Of a stretch of DNA of 64,000 bases, positions 1 through 11,237 are shown in pieces. Each line of letters opens with the position of its first letter. Within the stretch, counting starts at the first letter, position 1. Under the pieces are notes generated by a model. The model made no database searches, was not told the origin of the DNA, and saw only the letters and a program-made list of their open reading frames with translations. A program made the translations under genes and the position numbers. Origin of the DNA: Ophiobolus disseminans (lineage: Eukaryota > Ascomycota > Dothideomycetes > Pleosporales > Phaeosphaeriaceae); contig MU006250.1 of the NCBI GenBank assembly GCA_010093685.1, positions 264,355 through 328,354 on the forward strand, read 5' to 3'.

Positions 1-396
1 TCAGCACAGCGTCTCTGGTCCCGATTCTTCGTTCACATAGCTCTTTTTTCTTCGCATGTGGAAGATTGTTGGAGCTCGGGTTGAAGGCTCGGTCCAAGGC
101 GCGTGTAGGCCTGTAGGCGTGTGATGCTTCATGTCTTTCTTTTCTCTCTTCTTTCATCTGCATTGCATTGTCTGCTCCATTCATCGGTCTTCCCAAGCAT
201 TTGGCATGCCACCTAGCAATCTCGTAGGTCCTCGATCCATGCATGCCGCCCCATCCATCCATCAGTCTTGGCGTTCCGCAGCCCCGTATTCCTCTTCTAT
301 GCTCAGAGCGCGTATCGTGAAGTCGTAAAAGTCGTAAATCGTAAAGCACCTCGCGTCGAGTAACACCATGTTGTGTCAAAAAGAATTCGATAGTGT
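1..396. other. left-edge stretch without a recognised gene
   Basis: No reading frame here resembles a known protein. The only open frames are short and of low complexity. It may contain the downstream part of a gene lying outside the window, but nothing supports that. Confidence 0.4.
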
Positions 397-777
397 TCAG
401 CTCCCCGACTCCACCTTCTGACACGCCGCAGCATACGTCCCCAAACACGTGTCCGCGCAAACTTCATACTCCTTCGTCAACGTAAAGGTAACTCGATCGA
501 CGTGCTGCTTTCGACACTCGTCTACACATGGTGCTGCATCGAGGTACAACGTACAGCATTGCGCATCTCCAATCTCCGTGGTGCAGTAGCCTTCGCTTGA
601 TGTATGCGCTCGTATGCGCGAGGTGAGATCGGATATGAATGCACCGGAAGCAGCGCTGAAGCCGGGGACCAGGTGGTAGAAGAAGATGGGTATGCAGAGT
701 ATGAAGAGGATCTTGATGAGGATGGGCCGGTAGGAGGATGTGGCTGTAGTTGATGATTTGAAGTTGAGTACGTTCAT
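397..777 (-). CDS. small Cys-rich secreted or membrane-anchored protein
   Basis: Not recognised as a named family. The frame gives about 126 residues from the Met at 777; an upstream in-frame Met at 792 would add five. A hydrophobic segment at roughly residues 17-41 (ILIKILFILCIPIFFYHLVPG core) fits a signal anchor or signal peptide. The mature part of about 85 residues has eight cysteines, including a CC pair, enough for four disulfides, and is otherwise polar. This is the usual look of fungal small secreted Cys-rich proteins, some of which act as effectors, but there is no evidence here for such a role. No intron is needed. It stands alone, with no obvious operon-like partner. It could also be a type II membrane protein, or a chance frame. 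Confidence 0.5.
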   Translation of the reverse strand: MNVLNFKSSTTATSSYRPILIKILFILCIPIFFYHLVPGFSAASGAFISDLTSRIRAHTSSEGYCTTEIGDAQCCTLYLDAAPCVDECRKQHVDRVTFTLTKEYEVCADTCLGTYAAACQKVESGS

Positions 778-2100
778 TTTTAATTCACGCATCTTCGGTT
801 CCCTGGTAATTCTTTCCCTCCTACAGGATACGCGGTGCTGAAGTACAACAATGCCTGCGAGGTCAGGTGCGGGGACACAGCCGTCTTATGCGAGTTGTAG
901 TATTCGGCGCAGTGCGGCTGAGCTGAGGGCGGCGCTGGCGGCACAGGCTAAGCAGCGCTAAGAACCTCACGTGTCGCGGTGGAAATGACAAAAGACAGAA
1001 GAACGAGCAGCAAAGAATGGCACGAGAAAAGGAAAATGCAGCGCTATTAAGAATTGTAAGCAGTGGAAGTCGGCATGCCAAACCCACAAGCCCGGCAAAC
1101 GGCGACGCTAGCGCCAAATTAGTGCTCGTGAAGTGGCTGTAATGCGAGCAAAAGGATGACAGGATGCACTGCCTAACCAACAAGCCATAACGGCGGACGT
1201 ATGACAGAACCCAACTGCGCAGCGAAGCCAATCGTGTTGTGACAGTAAGCTTCAAGCCCGCCGCATTGTCGTATTGAATAGACCCCAAAGCACCGCCGGC
1301 CAATCAGAAAACGGCCTACTAGCCGAATTACGACCATCTGGGCGCCGAGTTGTGAGAGTTCCAAAAACGTACGATGCGCAGCCACCCCCAGACAACAACA
1401 CGGGGCTTAGTTTGGGATGGGGTGACAGACACCAAGGGTTCGTTGTGGGGATTGCCTTGTGGCCTTCGCGTGGCGCTAGGGCGTTCGGCGGATGGTCGCG
1501 AGCTATTTTCGGGCCTACATCGCAAGATTGCTGTATTAGGGTAGGCTGCAATAGCGCAGCAATTCCCATTGCAGTGGGATTCGGTCGAATTTATGAACTC
1601 TAGACACGAGAGAGAGAGCGAGAAAGTGTGTTGGTGTGCGATTGTCAGCACTAGGCGACTCTTCGGTTGTGCACACGCATCCTGCGTTCCGTGAAGGTTT
1701 TCGATAGGGACCAAGACGATGTTAGGATAGGAGGGATAGAAGAAGCTGAAGTCTCGGAGAGTACCGTGACGTGGAGAGAATATAGCAAGCGAAAGTCGTT
1801 CTTATTGCACGCGACTTGCGGAACGCTCTGAGCTCTGAGCTGGAGGAGATTAGACAAGGCTGACTGATCTGGAACTGAACCGATCTGATGAAGATGATTA
1901 AACATTTGAGATGTGTATGCTGGAGCCGTATCTGACGGTCCTCTAATGTCTATTGTTGGAACATAGCTTCACGAAATGCTGTCCACGTGATATCGTGTCA
2001 ACAGGGCAAGGGTTTGAGTGCCGCAATGCACACGCTACATGTGTATGTGAGGGAAGGTCTAAGACCACGAGATGCTGTGGTTGTTAGTAGGTCTTTAAGA
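778..2100. other. gene-poor stretch
   Basis: Several overlapping frames of 70-146 codons lie on both strands between about 860 and 1900. None shows domain-like composition, conserved motifs or coherent splice sites, and they contradict one another. I see no supported gene, repeat or RNA. Confidence 0.45.
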
Positions 2101-3478
2101 CTAAGTAGCGGAGTATACGTACGCAAGCATGATGCCGGCACCAGTGAACATGGCAGCGAACTGCATCAGGGTTTTCCGGAGCTCTTGACCCTTGTTTGGT
2201 CCAGTCTCGAGCAGCTCAGGAATAACAGCAACGGTGCCGACGTAGAGGAAGGTGCCAGCCGTGAAGGGAAGGAGCATGTCTCCCCACTGTAAGCTTGTGC
2301 CCATCAAGCCAGGGCCGCTGACGCCTGCGGATGACGAGTTGCCGCCGAACTCCTGCACGGCAATACCAATACAAGTACCAAGGAATGCGCCTACGGCTGT
2401 CACGAATTGCGCTCCCATGGCTGCACGCTTGCTGAAGCCAGATTGGATGAGCAGAGCAAAGTCGCCGACCTCGTGGGGAATCTCGTGAAAGAAGACGGCG
2501 ACAGTGGTGGTTGCGCCGATGGTGGGCGAGGCGTAGAAGGAGGAGCTGAGGGCGAGGCCGTCGGTGATGTTGTGGGTGAAGTCGGCGATTAGATTGAGGT
2601 AGCCACCCATCTTCACGCTGGGGTTAATCTCCTTTTCGGGCTCAGTAACAGCAGGCGTGGCACCATTTGCAGCAGGCTTGCGGGCACGGAGAGCGTCCTT
2701 GGAGTTGCCCGTGTCGATGCCCGATGTCTTCGCAGACGCCTCGATCTGCTCGTGCGAGTGGCCATGCGAGTGGTCATGTCCGCCTTGACCGCCCGTTGCA
2801 ATTCTCAGTCCCTTATCCATTGCGACGAATGTGATGAAGCCGACCATGATAGCCACGCCCAGCAGCAGATTCTTGTTGGGCTCCACCATGACAAACTTCA
2901 CCTTGTCGTGCTCATCCTCACCCAGGAAGATCTCAGGTAGCAGATGGAACAGCGTGTCACCCAGCAGCCCGCCCACAGCAAATGCCACCATTACACTTAA
3001 AGATGAGGGATCAATGTTGGGCGGGCATAGCGCGAGGAGGAAGTTGGGCGGGCCCGAGATGTAGAGCGTGGCGAGCAGGGCGTTGACTGCGGGGCTGCCG
3101 GGGAAGAGGAAGGCGAAGATCTGAGAAGTCACCGAGGAGGTGGAGGGGTTGGCCGTGACCTTGTGCTGGTTGAGTGCCTGCACGAGGGGACATTCCTGGT
3201 GTGGTGTTAGCACCAGACTGAGCACGCGACATGGGGGCGTTCGATATCGCGTGTTCCAGACAGTTTTATAGCCTCTACTCTTCTTCACAGGCGTATAGCA
3301 CACATGGATATGACGAAACACATCATCGTACCTGCAATTGCTCCTCAATCTCGTGCACCGTCAAGTTTCCCACGGGAGTTTCCGTCTCGCCCTTGACAGC
3401 TGCGGCAGCCACGCTCCATGCCAGCACCCCGAGGAAGACGGTCAAGGACAGCAGGGTCCTGTTTCTACGCGATACCAT
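2101..3478 (-). CDS. ZIP-family zinc transporter (KE4/SLC39A7-like)
   Basis: Predicted to move Zn2+ into the cytosol, most likely from the ER/secretory pathway as for yeast Yke4 and human SLC39A7. Two exons (3332-3478 and 2101-3195) separated by a 136-nt GT-AG intron give 413 residues. The N terminus (MVSRRNRTLLSLTVFLGVLA) is a signal peptide. A His-rich loop HDHSHGHSH lies near residue 190, and the two metal-site helices carry HNITDGLA (about 257) and HEIPHEVGD (about 286), the hallmark of the LIV-1/KE4 subfamily. The last segment is hydrophobic, as expected for TM8. It is divergent from NOP16 with about 225 bp between start codons, so the promoter region is shared. A single-frame reading without the intron would lose the signal peptide. 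Confidence 0.93.
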
Positions 3479-3703
3479 GATGGGCGCGTGACTTCGTAGT
3501 TAGCCGGTTATTGAGTGCAAGATCCCACGACGTTTCAGGGGTGCTTGAAGCTCATAAGCCCGCACTTCGGCCACTGGTGGCTCGCTATCGATAAGCTAGC
3601 GCGGGTCCTAAATTTTTGGAGAAGTCGCGACGGACATCTGCCGAGTCGACGTTCCAACATCACAACACCCACATACCCATTACACCCCCCAAGATACGTC
3701 AAT
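3479..3703. promoter_or_regulatory. shared divergent promoter of ZIP and NOP16 genes
   Basis: This 225-bp gap lies between two start codons facing away from each other, so it must contain both promoters. No clear TATA box is visible. This is inference from layout only. Confidence 0.4.
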
Positions 3704-4457
3704 ATGGGTCGTGAACTCCAGAAGAAGAAGAACAAGTCGTCGGTACCGAAGCAGCGCCAAAAGGGCCCCTCCAAGAAGAAGATCCTCCAGAACCCCATCA
3801 TCGCAAAGCACTGGCACGTCCTTCCTATCTCCTTTTTCAACACGCCTAACAAATGCTTTCAGGAACCAAAAAGAAACACTCTCCCAAAACTATCGCCGCC
3901 TCGGCCTCACCGCCCGCCTCAACCACGCTACGGGCGGCACAGAAAAGACCATCGCCCTCCTCGGCCTCAACGACGGAAAGTCCTCGCGCGCCGACACCGC
4001 CGCCAACAGCACCGCCAACGCCCTCAACATCGTCTCCAAAGCGCCCGAAACCATCGAAGTCGAAGAGCTGCAAGTCGAGCGCGATCCCGAAACCGGCGCG
4101 ATACTGCGCGTCATCGGCCAGGACGACAAGCCTTACAACCCGTTAAACGACCCGCTCAACGAAGTCGATGATGCAAACGAGGGCGAGGAGTGGGATGGCT
4201 TTGCCATGGTGCCCGAAGTACGGAAGGGCGAGGAAGTGAATCCCGTGATCACTGAGTTGGAGGAGGCGGCGCGCAATGGAGCGAGGAAGGCGCCGAGGAA
4301 ACAGAGTCAAAGGGAGGAGGAGTGGGTGGTGCGGTTAGTAGAAAAGTATGGCGAGGACTATGGAAAGATGAGCCGGGACCGGAAACTCAATCCCATGCAG
4401 CAGACCGAGGCGGATATCAGGAAACGCGTCAAGAAGTGGAGGGCGTCGCAGACATGA
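3704..4457 (+). CDS. NOP16: ribosome biogenesis protein Nop16
   Basis: Nucleolar factor of the 60S pre-ribosome. The start MGRELQKKKNKSSVPKQRQK, then NPIIAKHW and NQKETLSQNYRRLGLTARLN, are characteristic of the Nop16 family. The C terminus has the conserved YGxDYGKMSRDRKLNPMQQT region. Two exons (3704-3813, 3863-4457) give 234 residues. The only junction that keeps the family sequence (KHW-NQKETL) uses a GC-AG intron of 49 nt, splitting a Trp codon; the nearby GT at 3818 puts exon 2 out of frame. It is divergent from the ZIP gene. The basic Lys-rich N terminus fits nucleolar targeting. Confidence in identity is high and in the exact donor moderately high. Confidence 0.92.
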
Positions 4458-5764
4458 ACAGCGCACAAGATGCATTGCGAGGCGAAAATGGCGTTCTGGG
4501 TACATATGTTTACGAGTTGCACTTGAATGGATTCTACTTTGTTCATACCAGAGATCTTCGCGCTTGGGCTTTAGTGCATGTCGTGGGCTGCTCCTACTCT
4601 TCTCGTTTCGCTCTTTCTCTTTCCTCAAGCTCGCAGCTGCCACGTGGCAAACCCCACTCCACAACATCGCATACCAACCTTACATCTTGTCTCTCTTCAA
4701 CCCACTCCACTCCCTCTCGCATATCATGACGTCCTGTGCACACGCTGCGTGCACTCATGGCGAGACTGTGAGGCTGACTAAGCTAGGCCAACGAAGACAA
4801 TACCTTTAGGACCCACGACAAGCGGGGTACGTCCAGACAAAATTATCTCCTCCGGCAAAGTCTTCGATTGGTGTTTACGATGCTGCCAACGTCTTTGGAA
4901 AGCTGAAGTAAGGCGTCCTTTGTGATAGTCGGGAGCTGGAGTGCTTGCAACATTAGCGCTTTCACAATGTTGGAAGAACGGATTCTTGGAAGCCACCTCG
5001 GCTTTGCTAAGGTGGAGTTCGTCTACTGCGAATGAGTGCTGCGCAATGGCTAATTTTTCGTCAGTTGGAGCAGAACTTGGTCATCGAAGATCCGACTAAA
5101 TGGCAATCTGGCCGAACAATATCACCCAAGAGAACACGTTTCCGACGTACGACAAGACCGCCAGATTTTCTTTTCGCTCACGAAAACTCACTCACAATGT
5201 TAGCCTACAAAGACATTCGTTCTTTGTTTCGTGGTACGACCTCCTCACCGGAAGTGCGCGGAACTTCACATCACCTCACCAACAAGCATTCCAAGATCGA
5301 ACAAGGGTTCTCCTCAGTAAGCTCGAGATCTCCACTACCCGTCAGCACCACCAATGACGTAGAGACATATACTGCGGACCAACCTCGGATACCTAAACAT
5401 CGGCAACGTCTTTGATAATCATTCTTCTGGAAGCCGGTACCAAGAGCACTAGAAGAAGTTCTCACCATACACGTGCAGATCAAAGCGGCAATACTTCCCT
5501 ACACAGCACTCCATCGTCATCGAAACAAGCCATACATCGAAACAATTCGCCTTTCACACAGCACATGACATGCAATGCTTCTTCCGCGATGTTCCGCCCC
5601 ACAACCATCGCCATCACCCCTCAGCCCTCGTGCCCATGGGGAATAACCATGCAGTCAGCACGAAGGCCCCGAGATGCCGAATGCTTCCCCAGGGTCCCTG
5701 TATATAACATTTCCTGCCTTTCCGTTCAGCTGGGTCCTGCATCTTCAAGATTTGCTACCACAAC
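4458..5764. other. intergenic region upstream of the sugar transporter
   Basis: No gene is recognised over about 1.3 kb. The 5' leader of the sugar transporter has a TATATAA-like string at about 5700-5706, some 60 bp before the ATG, a candidate core promoter. The rest shows no repeat or domain-like frame. Confidence 0.4.
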
Positions 5765-7768
5765 ATGAAGCTCAAGAATCCAATCAAGCAGTGGCGACGC
5801 AGGAACTCGGTTGAGAAGAGCTCGAGATATGTGGGCGAGCATGCTGGATATGATACTACGCCGCTTCCAAGGGTGACGTGGAAGGGCTTTTCGATGGGGG
5901 TCTTGGTGTCGATGGGTAAGTACCGACTTGAAATGCAGATGAAGACCAAGACTAAATTTGTATAGGTGGTGCTGTCTTTGGATATGTACGTCCGCTACAT
6001 TCCTGAAAGGTTCACGAGAACATACTAACCTGTCTTTGCGTGTAGGATACTGGCCAGATCTCAGGATTCCTTGGGATGCCGGACTTTCTTCGTCGCTTTG
6101 GACAGCAGAACTCAGCCGGGGAGTTTTACTTTTCAAATGTACGCTCTGGACTCATTGTGGCTTTGCTATCAATTGGTACGCTCTTTGGTGCACTTGTTGC
6201 TGCTCCAATTGCGGACAAGATTGGACGAAAGTTCAGCATCATCTTCTGGTGCGCCATCGTCTGCGTGGGTGTCATTGTTCAGATCTCTGCCACAGACAAG
6301 TGGTACCAGATTATGATGGGTCGGTTTGTGGCTGGATGGGGCGTTGGAGGACTGAGTCTGTTGGTGCCGATGTATCAGGTGAGTTGACTTCCACCAACCG
6401 TGGAGTCGACAAGCGCTTACAAGATCAGGCCGAGACTGCTCCTCGTCACATCCGTGGCGCTCTCGTCTCGACATACCAGCTCATGATCACCTTTGGCATC
6501 TTCCTCGCTGCTGTCTTCAACTATGCAGCAGAGCGGCATCAATCCGGCAAAGCAGCCTCTTGGCGTATTACCATGGGTCTTACATTCATCTTCCCTGCCA
6601 TTTTAGGCGCTGGAATGCTTTTCTTCGCCGAGACTCCGCGTTTCAACTTCCGCCATGGCAAGGTCGACAAGGCCACCAAGACAATGACGGGCGTGTATGG
6701 CGTGCCAGAGAACCACTACAGCATTCAGATGGAGCTCGAGGAGATGAGAGTCAAGTTCGCGGCCGAGGATAGCATTAAGACCAATCCGATTCAGGAGTGG
6801 ATTGGTATGTGGCGTGCACCCAAGATGGCGTACCGCCTTGCGATTGGTATGGGACTGCAGATGTTCCAGCAATTGACTGGTGCAAACGTAAGCTGTATAA
6901 CTCCAACGTATTGAAAAGACATACTCACATTCTCACAACAGTACTTTTTCTACTACGGTACCACTGTCTTCGCTGGGACAGGCATCAAAAACTCATTCGT
7001 CACGCAAATGATCCTCGTAAGTCGCCTCCGCCCTCCCACACCACCCCAACATCTCACTAACACCCCCAGAACGGCATAAACTTCGGCGTAACCTTCTACG
7101 GCCTCTACATCGTCGAGCACTACGGGCGCCGCAAATCCCTCATCGCCGGCTCCTGCTGGATGTTCATCTGCTTCCTCATCTTCGCATCCGTCGGGCACTT
7201 CGCACTCGACCGCGAAAACCCCGAGAACACAGAACCCGCCGCCACCGCCATGATCTGCTTCGCCTGCTTCTTCATTTTCGGGTTTGCAACTACCTGGGGA
7301 CCTATGGTGTGGACAATATGTTCTGAACTTTTTCCTAGCCGATACCGGGCGAAAGCCATGGCGCTCAGCACGGCGAGCAACTGGCTCTGGAACTTTCTGC
7401 TCGCGTTCTTCACGCCGTTTATTACGGGCGCGATTGACTTTCGCTACGGGTACGTGTTTGCGGGCACGAATGTACTGGGCGGGTTGATCGTGTACTTTTT
7501 CGTTATTGAGGGGCAGGGTCGTACGCTGGAGGAGATTGATACGATGTACCTCATGGGTGTCAAGCCGTGGGAGAGCGCGAAGTGGGTCGTGCCTAGTCTG
7601 GAGGAGTTGAGTGGGAAGATGAGGGAGAAGCTGGAGGCGGGCAATCCGGAGTTGGCGTTGAAGAAAGAGGTCGCGCAGGGTGGAGAGGGGTTGAGGGCGG
7701 AGGAGGGTGTGGAAAGAGATGGCAGTGAGGAGGCGTTGAGGGAGAAGAAGGATGACACTATCGTCTAG
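5765..7768 (+). CDS. MFS monosaccharide (hexose) transporter
   Basis: Sugar porter of the plasma membrane, 12 TM, probably a hexose:H+ symporter. Six exons (5765-5915, 5966-5985, 6046-6378, 6429-6887, 6942-7016, 7070-7768) give 578 residues; exon 2 is only 20 nt. Visible family motifs are GYDTGQISGFL after TM1, the loop 2-3 motif ADKIGRK, ETAPRHIRGALVSTYQL after TM4, FAETPRF after TM6, QQLTGAN in TM7, EHYGRRKS, and CSELFPSRYRAKAMA. All junctions are GT-AG and in phase. The C-terminal tail is long, charged and Glu/Lys-rich, perhaps regulatory. Substrate preference (glucose, xylose, quinate and so on) cannot be read from sequence alone; the motifs fit hexose carriers best. Confidence 0.93.
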
Positions 7769-8837
7769 TAAAGGACCGAGTGAGGAAGAGCTGGGTCAAT
7801 TCGTGGTGAGACGAGTCTTTCCAGGCCTCTCATTGTCCTCGTGTCGTGTACAGTTGCTCATTATGATTAGCACCTAATATCTTAAAATGTTTCGCGTCTT
7901 GCTGCGCCGCATCTGTAATGTGAATGACGCCAAGACGTTGGGTTTTACTTGCTCACCCTTCTTTCCCGTCTTCGTTCTCTTCCCCACAACATTTTTGTCA
8001 CATAACGCTATGACTACATCGATTCGTCCATCTCCACGTAGAGTGTGTTTCTTGAGACTCCCGCTTTTAGCTTACTACCTAGGTAGTCCTAGCTCTATCA
8101 CGCCGGCATCGCACGACTTCCAGCCTTGTGTTTGCCCGTGGCTTTTCGACATCCCTGCTTTCAGCAGCAACGTTACACCAAGCTCGAGGATAGTTACGAG
8201 GTGCATCGTTAGGGAAGGTTGCAGCACCCTGCGTGGGGAAGGACAAAATATCGCGCTACAGCATGTCATCCGGTCCTTCCGATGACAGCCCTAGAGACGT
8301 CTCGTGTTCGGCCATTTCTTCGACAGCTCGAAGCGATGCTACACTCCTTCAGGGACCGAAGAACGACTTTAGGAACTGTTCGTGGGATGCTTCGGCATGT
8401 CCGACGCCTTGGTCCGCAAGGTGCCCTAAGAAACGTCCGCTCTGACGTAACCCCACCCTCTGCTAGTGGCGCCAAGCCCACAGCAGGATCTGATTAGATC
8501 TTTCTTATCACTCGCCCATCAAATATCCAAACTATCAACACCCTAACTTACAACAGAAATCGAGTCCGGGGGTGAATCAAAAACTTTGCGCAACATTACA
8601 CAAGGCGTACGAACTCGCAAGTGAGAAAAAAGCTGAAGGTTCGGGGTTGGCATGAACTTGGCGGAGGAGTTCACTGGTTGATGGACTAGCGCTAACGGTG
8701 CAGCGTCGATCTGATAAAGTGGCCGACGCCCTGACGTGACCATCGTTCTGAGAGGCAAGCGAACTTCAGGTCGAAATCTGAATTTGAACTTTCTTCATCG
8801 AAGTGTCCGCCACGAGGGTATTGAATCAGGCGCAAAC
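7769..8837. other. intergenic region with siderophore-transporter promoter
   Basis: No protein gene is recognised. The right half holds the upstream region of the siderophore transporter, including GATA-type sites (annotated separately at 8709 and a TTATCA at about 8506). The left part shows nothing distinctive. Confidence 0.4.
8709..8717 (+). promoter_or_regulatory. candidate iron-responsive GATA-factor site (ATCTGATAA)
   Basis: The nonamer ATCTGATAA lies 121 bp before the siderophore transporter ATG. It equals the ATCWGATAA consensus bound by fungal iron-sensing GATA repressors (SreA/SRE/Urbs1 class), which shut down siderophore uptake genes when iron is plentiful. The match and position are seen directly; the regulatory role is inferred from the family. 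Confidence 0.6.
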
Positions 8838-10826
8838 ATGAGGAACAGTTCGAGGCCAGACAACGGCAATCCCATCCAGGATGGGACGCTCGACACCTTC
8901 GGCAAAGACACAGAACACGACCGCGACACTTCGAGCGATGGCCACGACACTGCAAGCCAAACAAGCGATAAACAAGCAGGTGTCAAGCGTATCGAGGCCA
9001 TCAGTAAGAGCTGGACCACGACGAGCTTGATCATCGCCTATGTCGCGTACGCATCCTTCCAGCCTCAGCCTTGTCCAAGGGCAGTGACGGAGCTAACGAT
9101 TTGTGTAGACTTCTCCTCATCGCCAATGTCACTTCTCTCGAGATTCAAGTCACAAGCTTGTTAACTCCATACGCTACCAGTGCTTTCAAACTTCATTCTC
9201 TCGTCTCCACGATTGCTGTTGTTCAAAACATTGTCAGCTGTAAGTTTCATCTACATGGATTATCCCTGCCATTTTATACTCACGTATCGCAGCGGTGATC
9301 AAGCCTCCCATGGGAAAGATTGCAGACGTCTTCGGTCGCCTGGAAGCTTTCTCAATCACCATTGTCTTGTATACGATCGGCTACATCATGCAAGCTACAT
9401 CGGGCAATGTGCGAACGTTTGCCAGCGCCCAAATTTTCTGGGCCGCTGGCTTCAACGGCCTTCAAGTCCTGCAGCAGATCTTCGTTGCTGACACCTCGGA
9501 CTTGCTCAACCGTGCCTTGTACTCCACGATCTTCGACATCCCCTTCCTGTGGACTGTCTGGGCAGGACCTGAGATCGGTAACAAGATATTGGCCACCATC
9601 TCATGGCGATGGGGCTACGCTGTATGGGCCATCATCTTACCACTCTGCTTCATTCCGTTGTTCATCAGTTTATTCATGAATCAGTCGCGTGCGAAGAAAC
9701 TCGGATACGATCTGGGCAAGCCGTTCCGTGGCCGAGGTGTCATCCAAATCCTGAAGAATCTCTGGTATGATCTGGACTTTTTCGGCCTCATCTTGCTCGC
9801 CGCTGCTATCTCGCTGATATTACTTCCACTCACACTCGCCCCTGGTGCAAAGGGCAAGTGGCGCAACGCCAGCATGATTGCTATGCTCGTTGTCGGCGCC
9901 ATTGTCCTGATCATCTTCCCTTTCTGGGAGCGCAGCAAGAAATTAGCACCTCGTGCCTTCTTCCCACCAGAACTGTTCAAGAACAGGACAGTTATTGTGG
10001 GTTCACTCATCGCGTTCTTCTACTTCAGTACGTCCCCTTACTCATTTTACCATATCTTTCTGCTAACGCATACGCAGTGGCATTCTACATGTCCGTCTTC
10101 CCCTACTTCTACTCGTACCTCGTCATCGTCCAAGCAAAGTCCGTCGTGGCCGCCGGAAACATCACGCGCGTCTTCTCATTCAGCTCCACCATCAGCTCCC
10201 TCGTCGTCAGCTTACTCATCAAGTACACGGCGCACTACAAGTACTACGTCTCCGCCGGCGCCGCAGTCTACCTAATGGGCATGGGCCTCATGCTTGCGTA
10301 TAGGAACCAAGACGCCAGCACCGCCACGCTCGTCGGAACGCAAATCGCCATCGGCATCGGAGGTGGATGGCTAAACGTCCCCGTCCAACTTGGTGTGCAG
10401 GCCAGCGCAAGCCATCAACAAGTCGCAGCCGCCACGACCGTGTGGCTCACCATCCTGGAAGTCGGCGGCGCAGTCGGCGCAGCCATTTCAGGCGCTATCT
10501 GGTCCACGTACATCCCTCAGAAACTCCAGTTATACCTCCCGCCTGACGTCCCATATCTCCCCATCTACGGCAGTCTCCTCATTTCCGGAGATTACACGCT
10601 GTACCCGGCTGGTTCCCCCGTCCGCATTGCAATTAATCGCGCATACCAGGAGACGATGCGGTACCTGCTCATCGGAGCGCTGTGTGCCGCTGCGCCTATC
10701 CTGCCGCTCACGTTCTTCCTGAAGAATTACAAGCTCGATGAAATGGAGCAGCCGGTTGAGGGGCTGGTCATTGGGAGTGCCGATGGGCCGAAGAAGAAGA
10801 GGGGATTGATGTTTTGGAAGCGCTGA
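8838..10826 (+). CDS. siderophore-iron MFS transporter (SIT/ARN family)
   Basis: Takes up ferric siderophores across the plasma membrane; 14-TM MFS member. Four exons (8838-9046, 9109-9239, 9293-10027, 10078-10826), all GT-AG and in phase, give 607 residues. Typical SIT features are LLLIANVTSLE in TM1, KPPMGKIADVFGR after TM2, QQIFVADTSDLLNRAL, ISWRWGYAVWAIILP, and the C-terminal extracellular loop followed by YQETMRYLLIGAL. The N terminus is hydrophilic and acidic, as in Arn/Sit proteins. An upstream in-frame Met at 8736 would extend it; 8838 fits family length. The upstream ATCTGATAA box supports iron control. The specific siderophore is unknown; no siderophore synthetase lies in the window. 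Confidence 0.93.
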
Positions 10827-11237
10827 GTGTGTTTTCATGGTCTCTGGAGACAAGGAAAGTGAGGGGAAAAGGCGTTAGGGGTGTCACTGTTATGACGATA
10901 TGAGATGCCGAGGTACATGGTACTTCATCATGATACTTGGTGATTAGGTTCAGTTAATGAGGGGAATGTTTAGTATGTATTAGTGTGCGAATCTTGCACG
11001 GCCAGATATGAGTATTTTGGGTTTCCCTCGTGCTCTGATACTCTGCGTCAATGACGTGACCGCTCCGCACCATGTTTTCCCTTTCCCATCTGTATTCACT
11101 TTCGCGCGCTGAAACTTCCTCGAGTCTATAACCACTCAGCAGACCAATGCTTCTCCTTTGGGGCGCACAAATTCTCTAAATTCTCCGAAGATCGCCTCAA
11201 CCACCGCTTCACCTAGGAAACGCGCCTACTTAACTCC
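10827..11237. other. intergenic gap
   Basis: This is the 3' flank of the siderophore transporter and 5' flank of the RBR gene. No motif or repeat of note was seen. Confidence 0.4.

Noticed and set aside
860..1905. Several overlapping frames of 70-146 codons on both strands
   Set aside because: They overlap one another, have low-complexity or frame-shadow composition and no motif; none can be supported.
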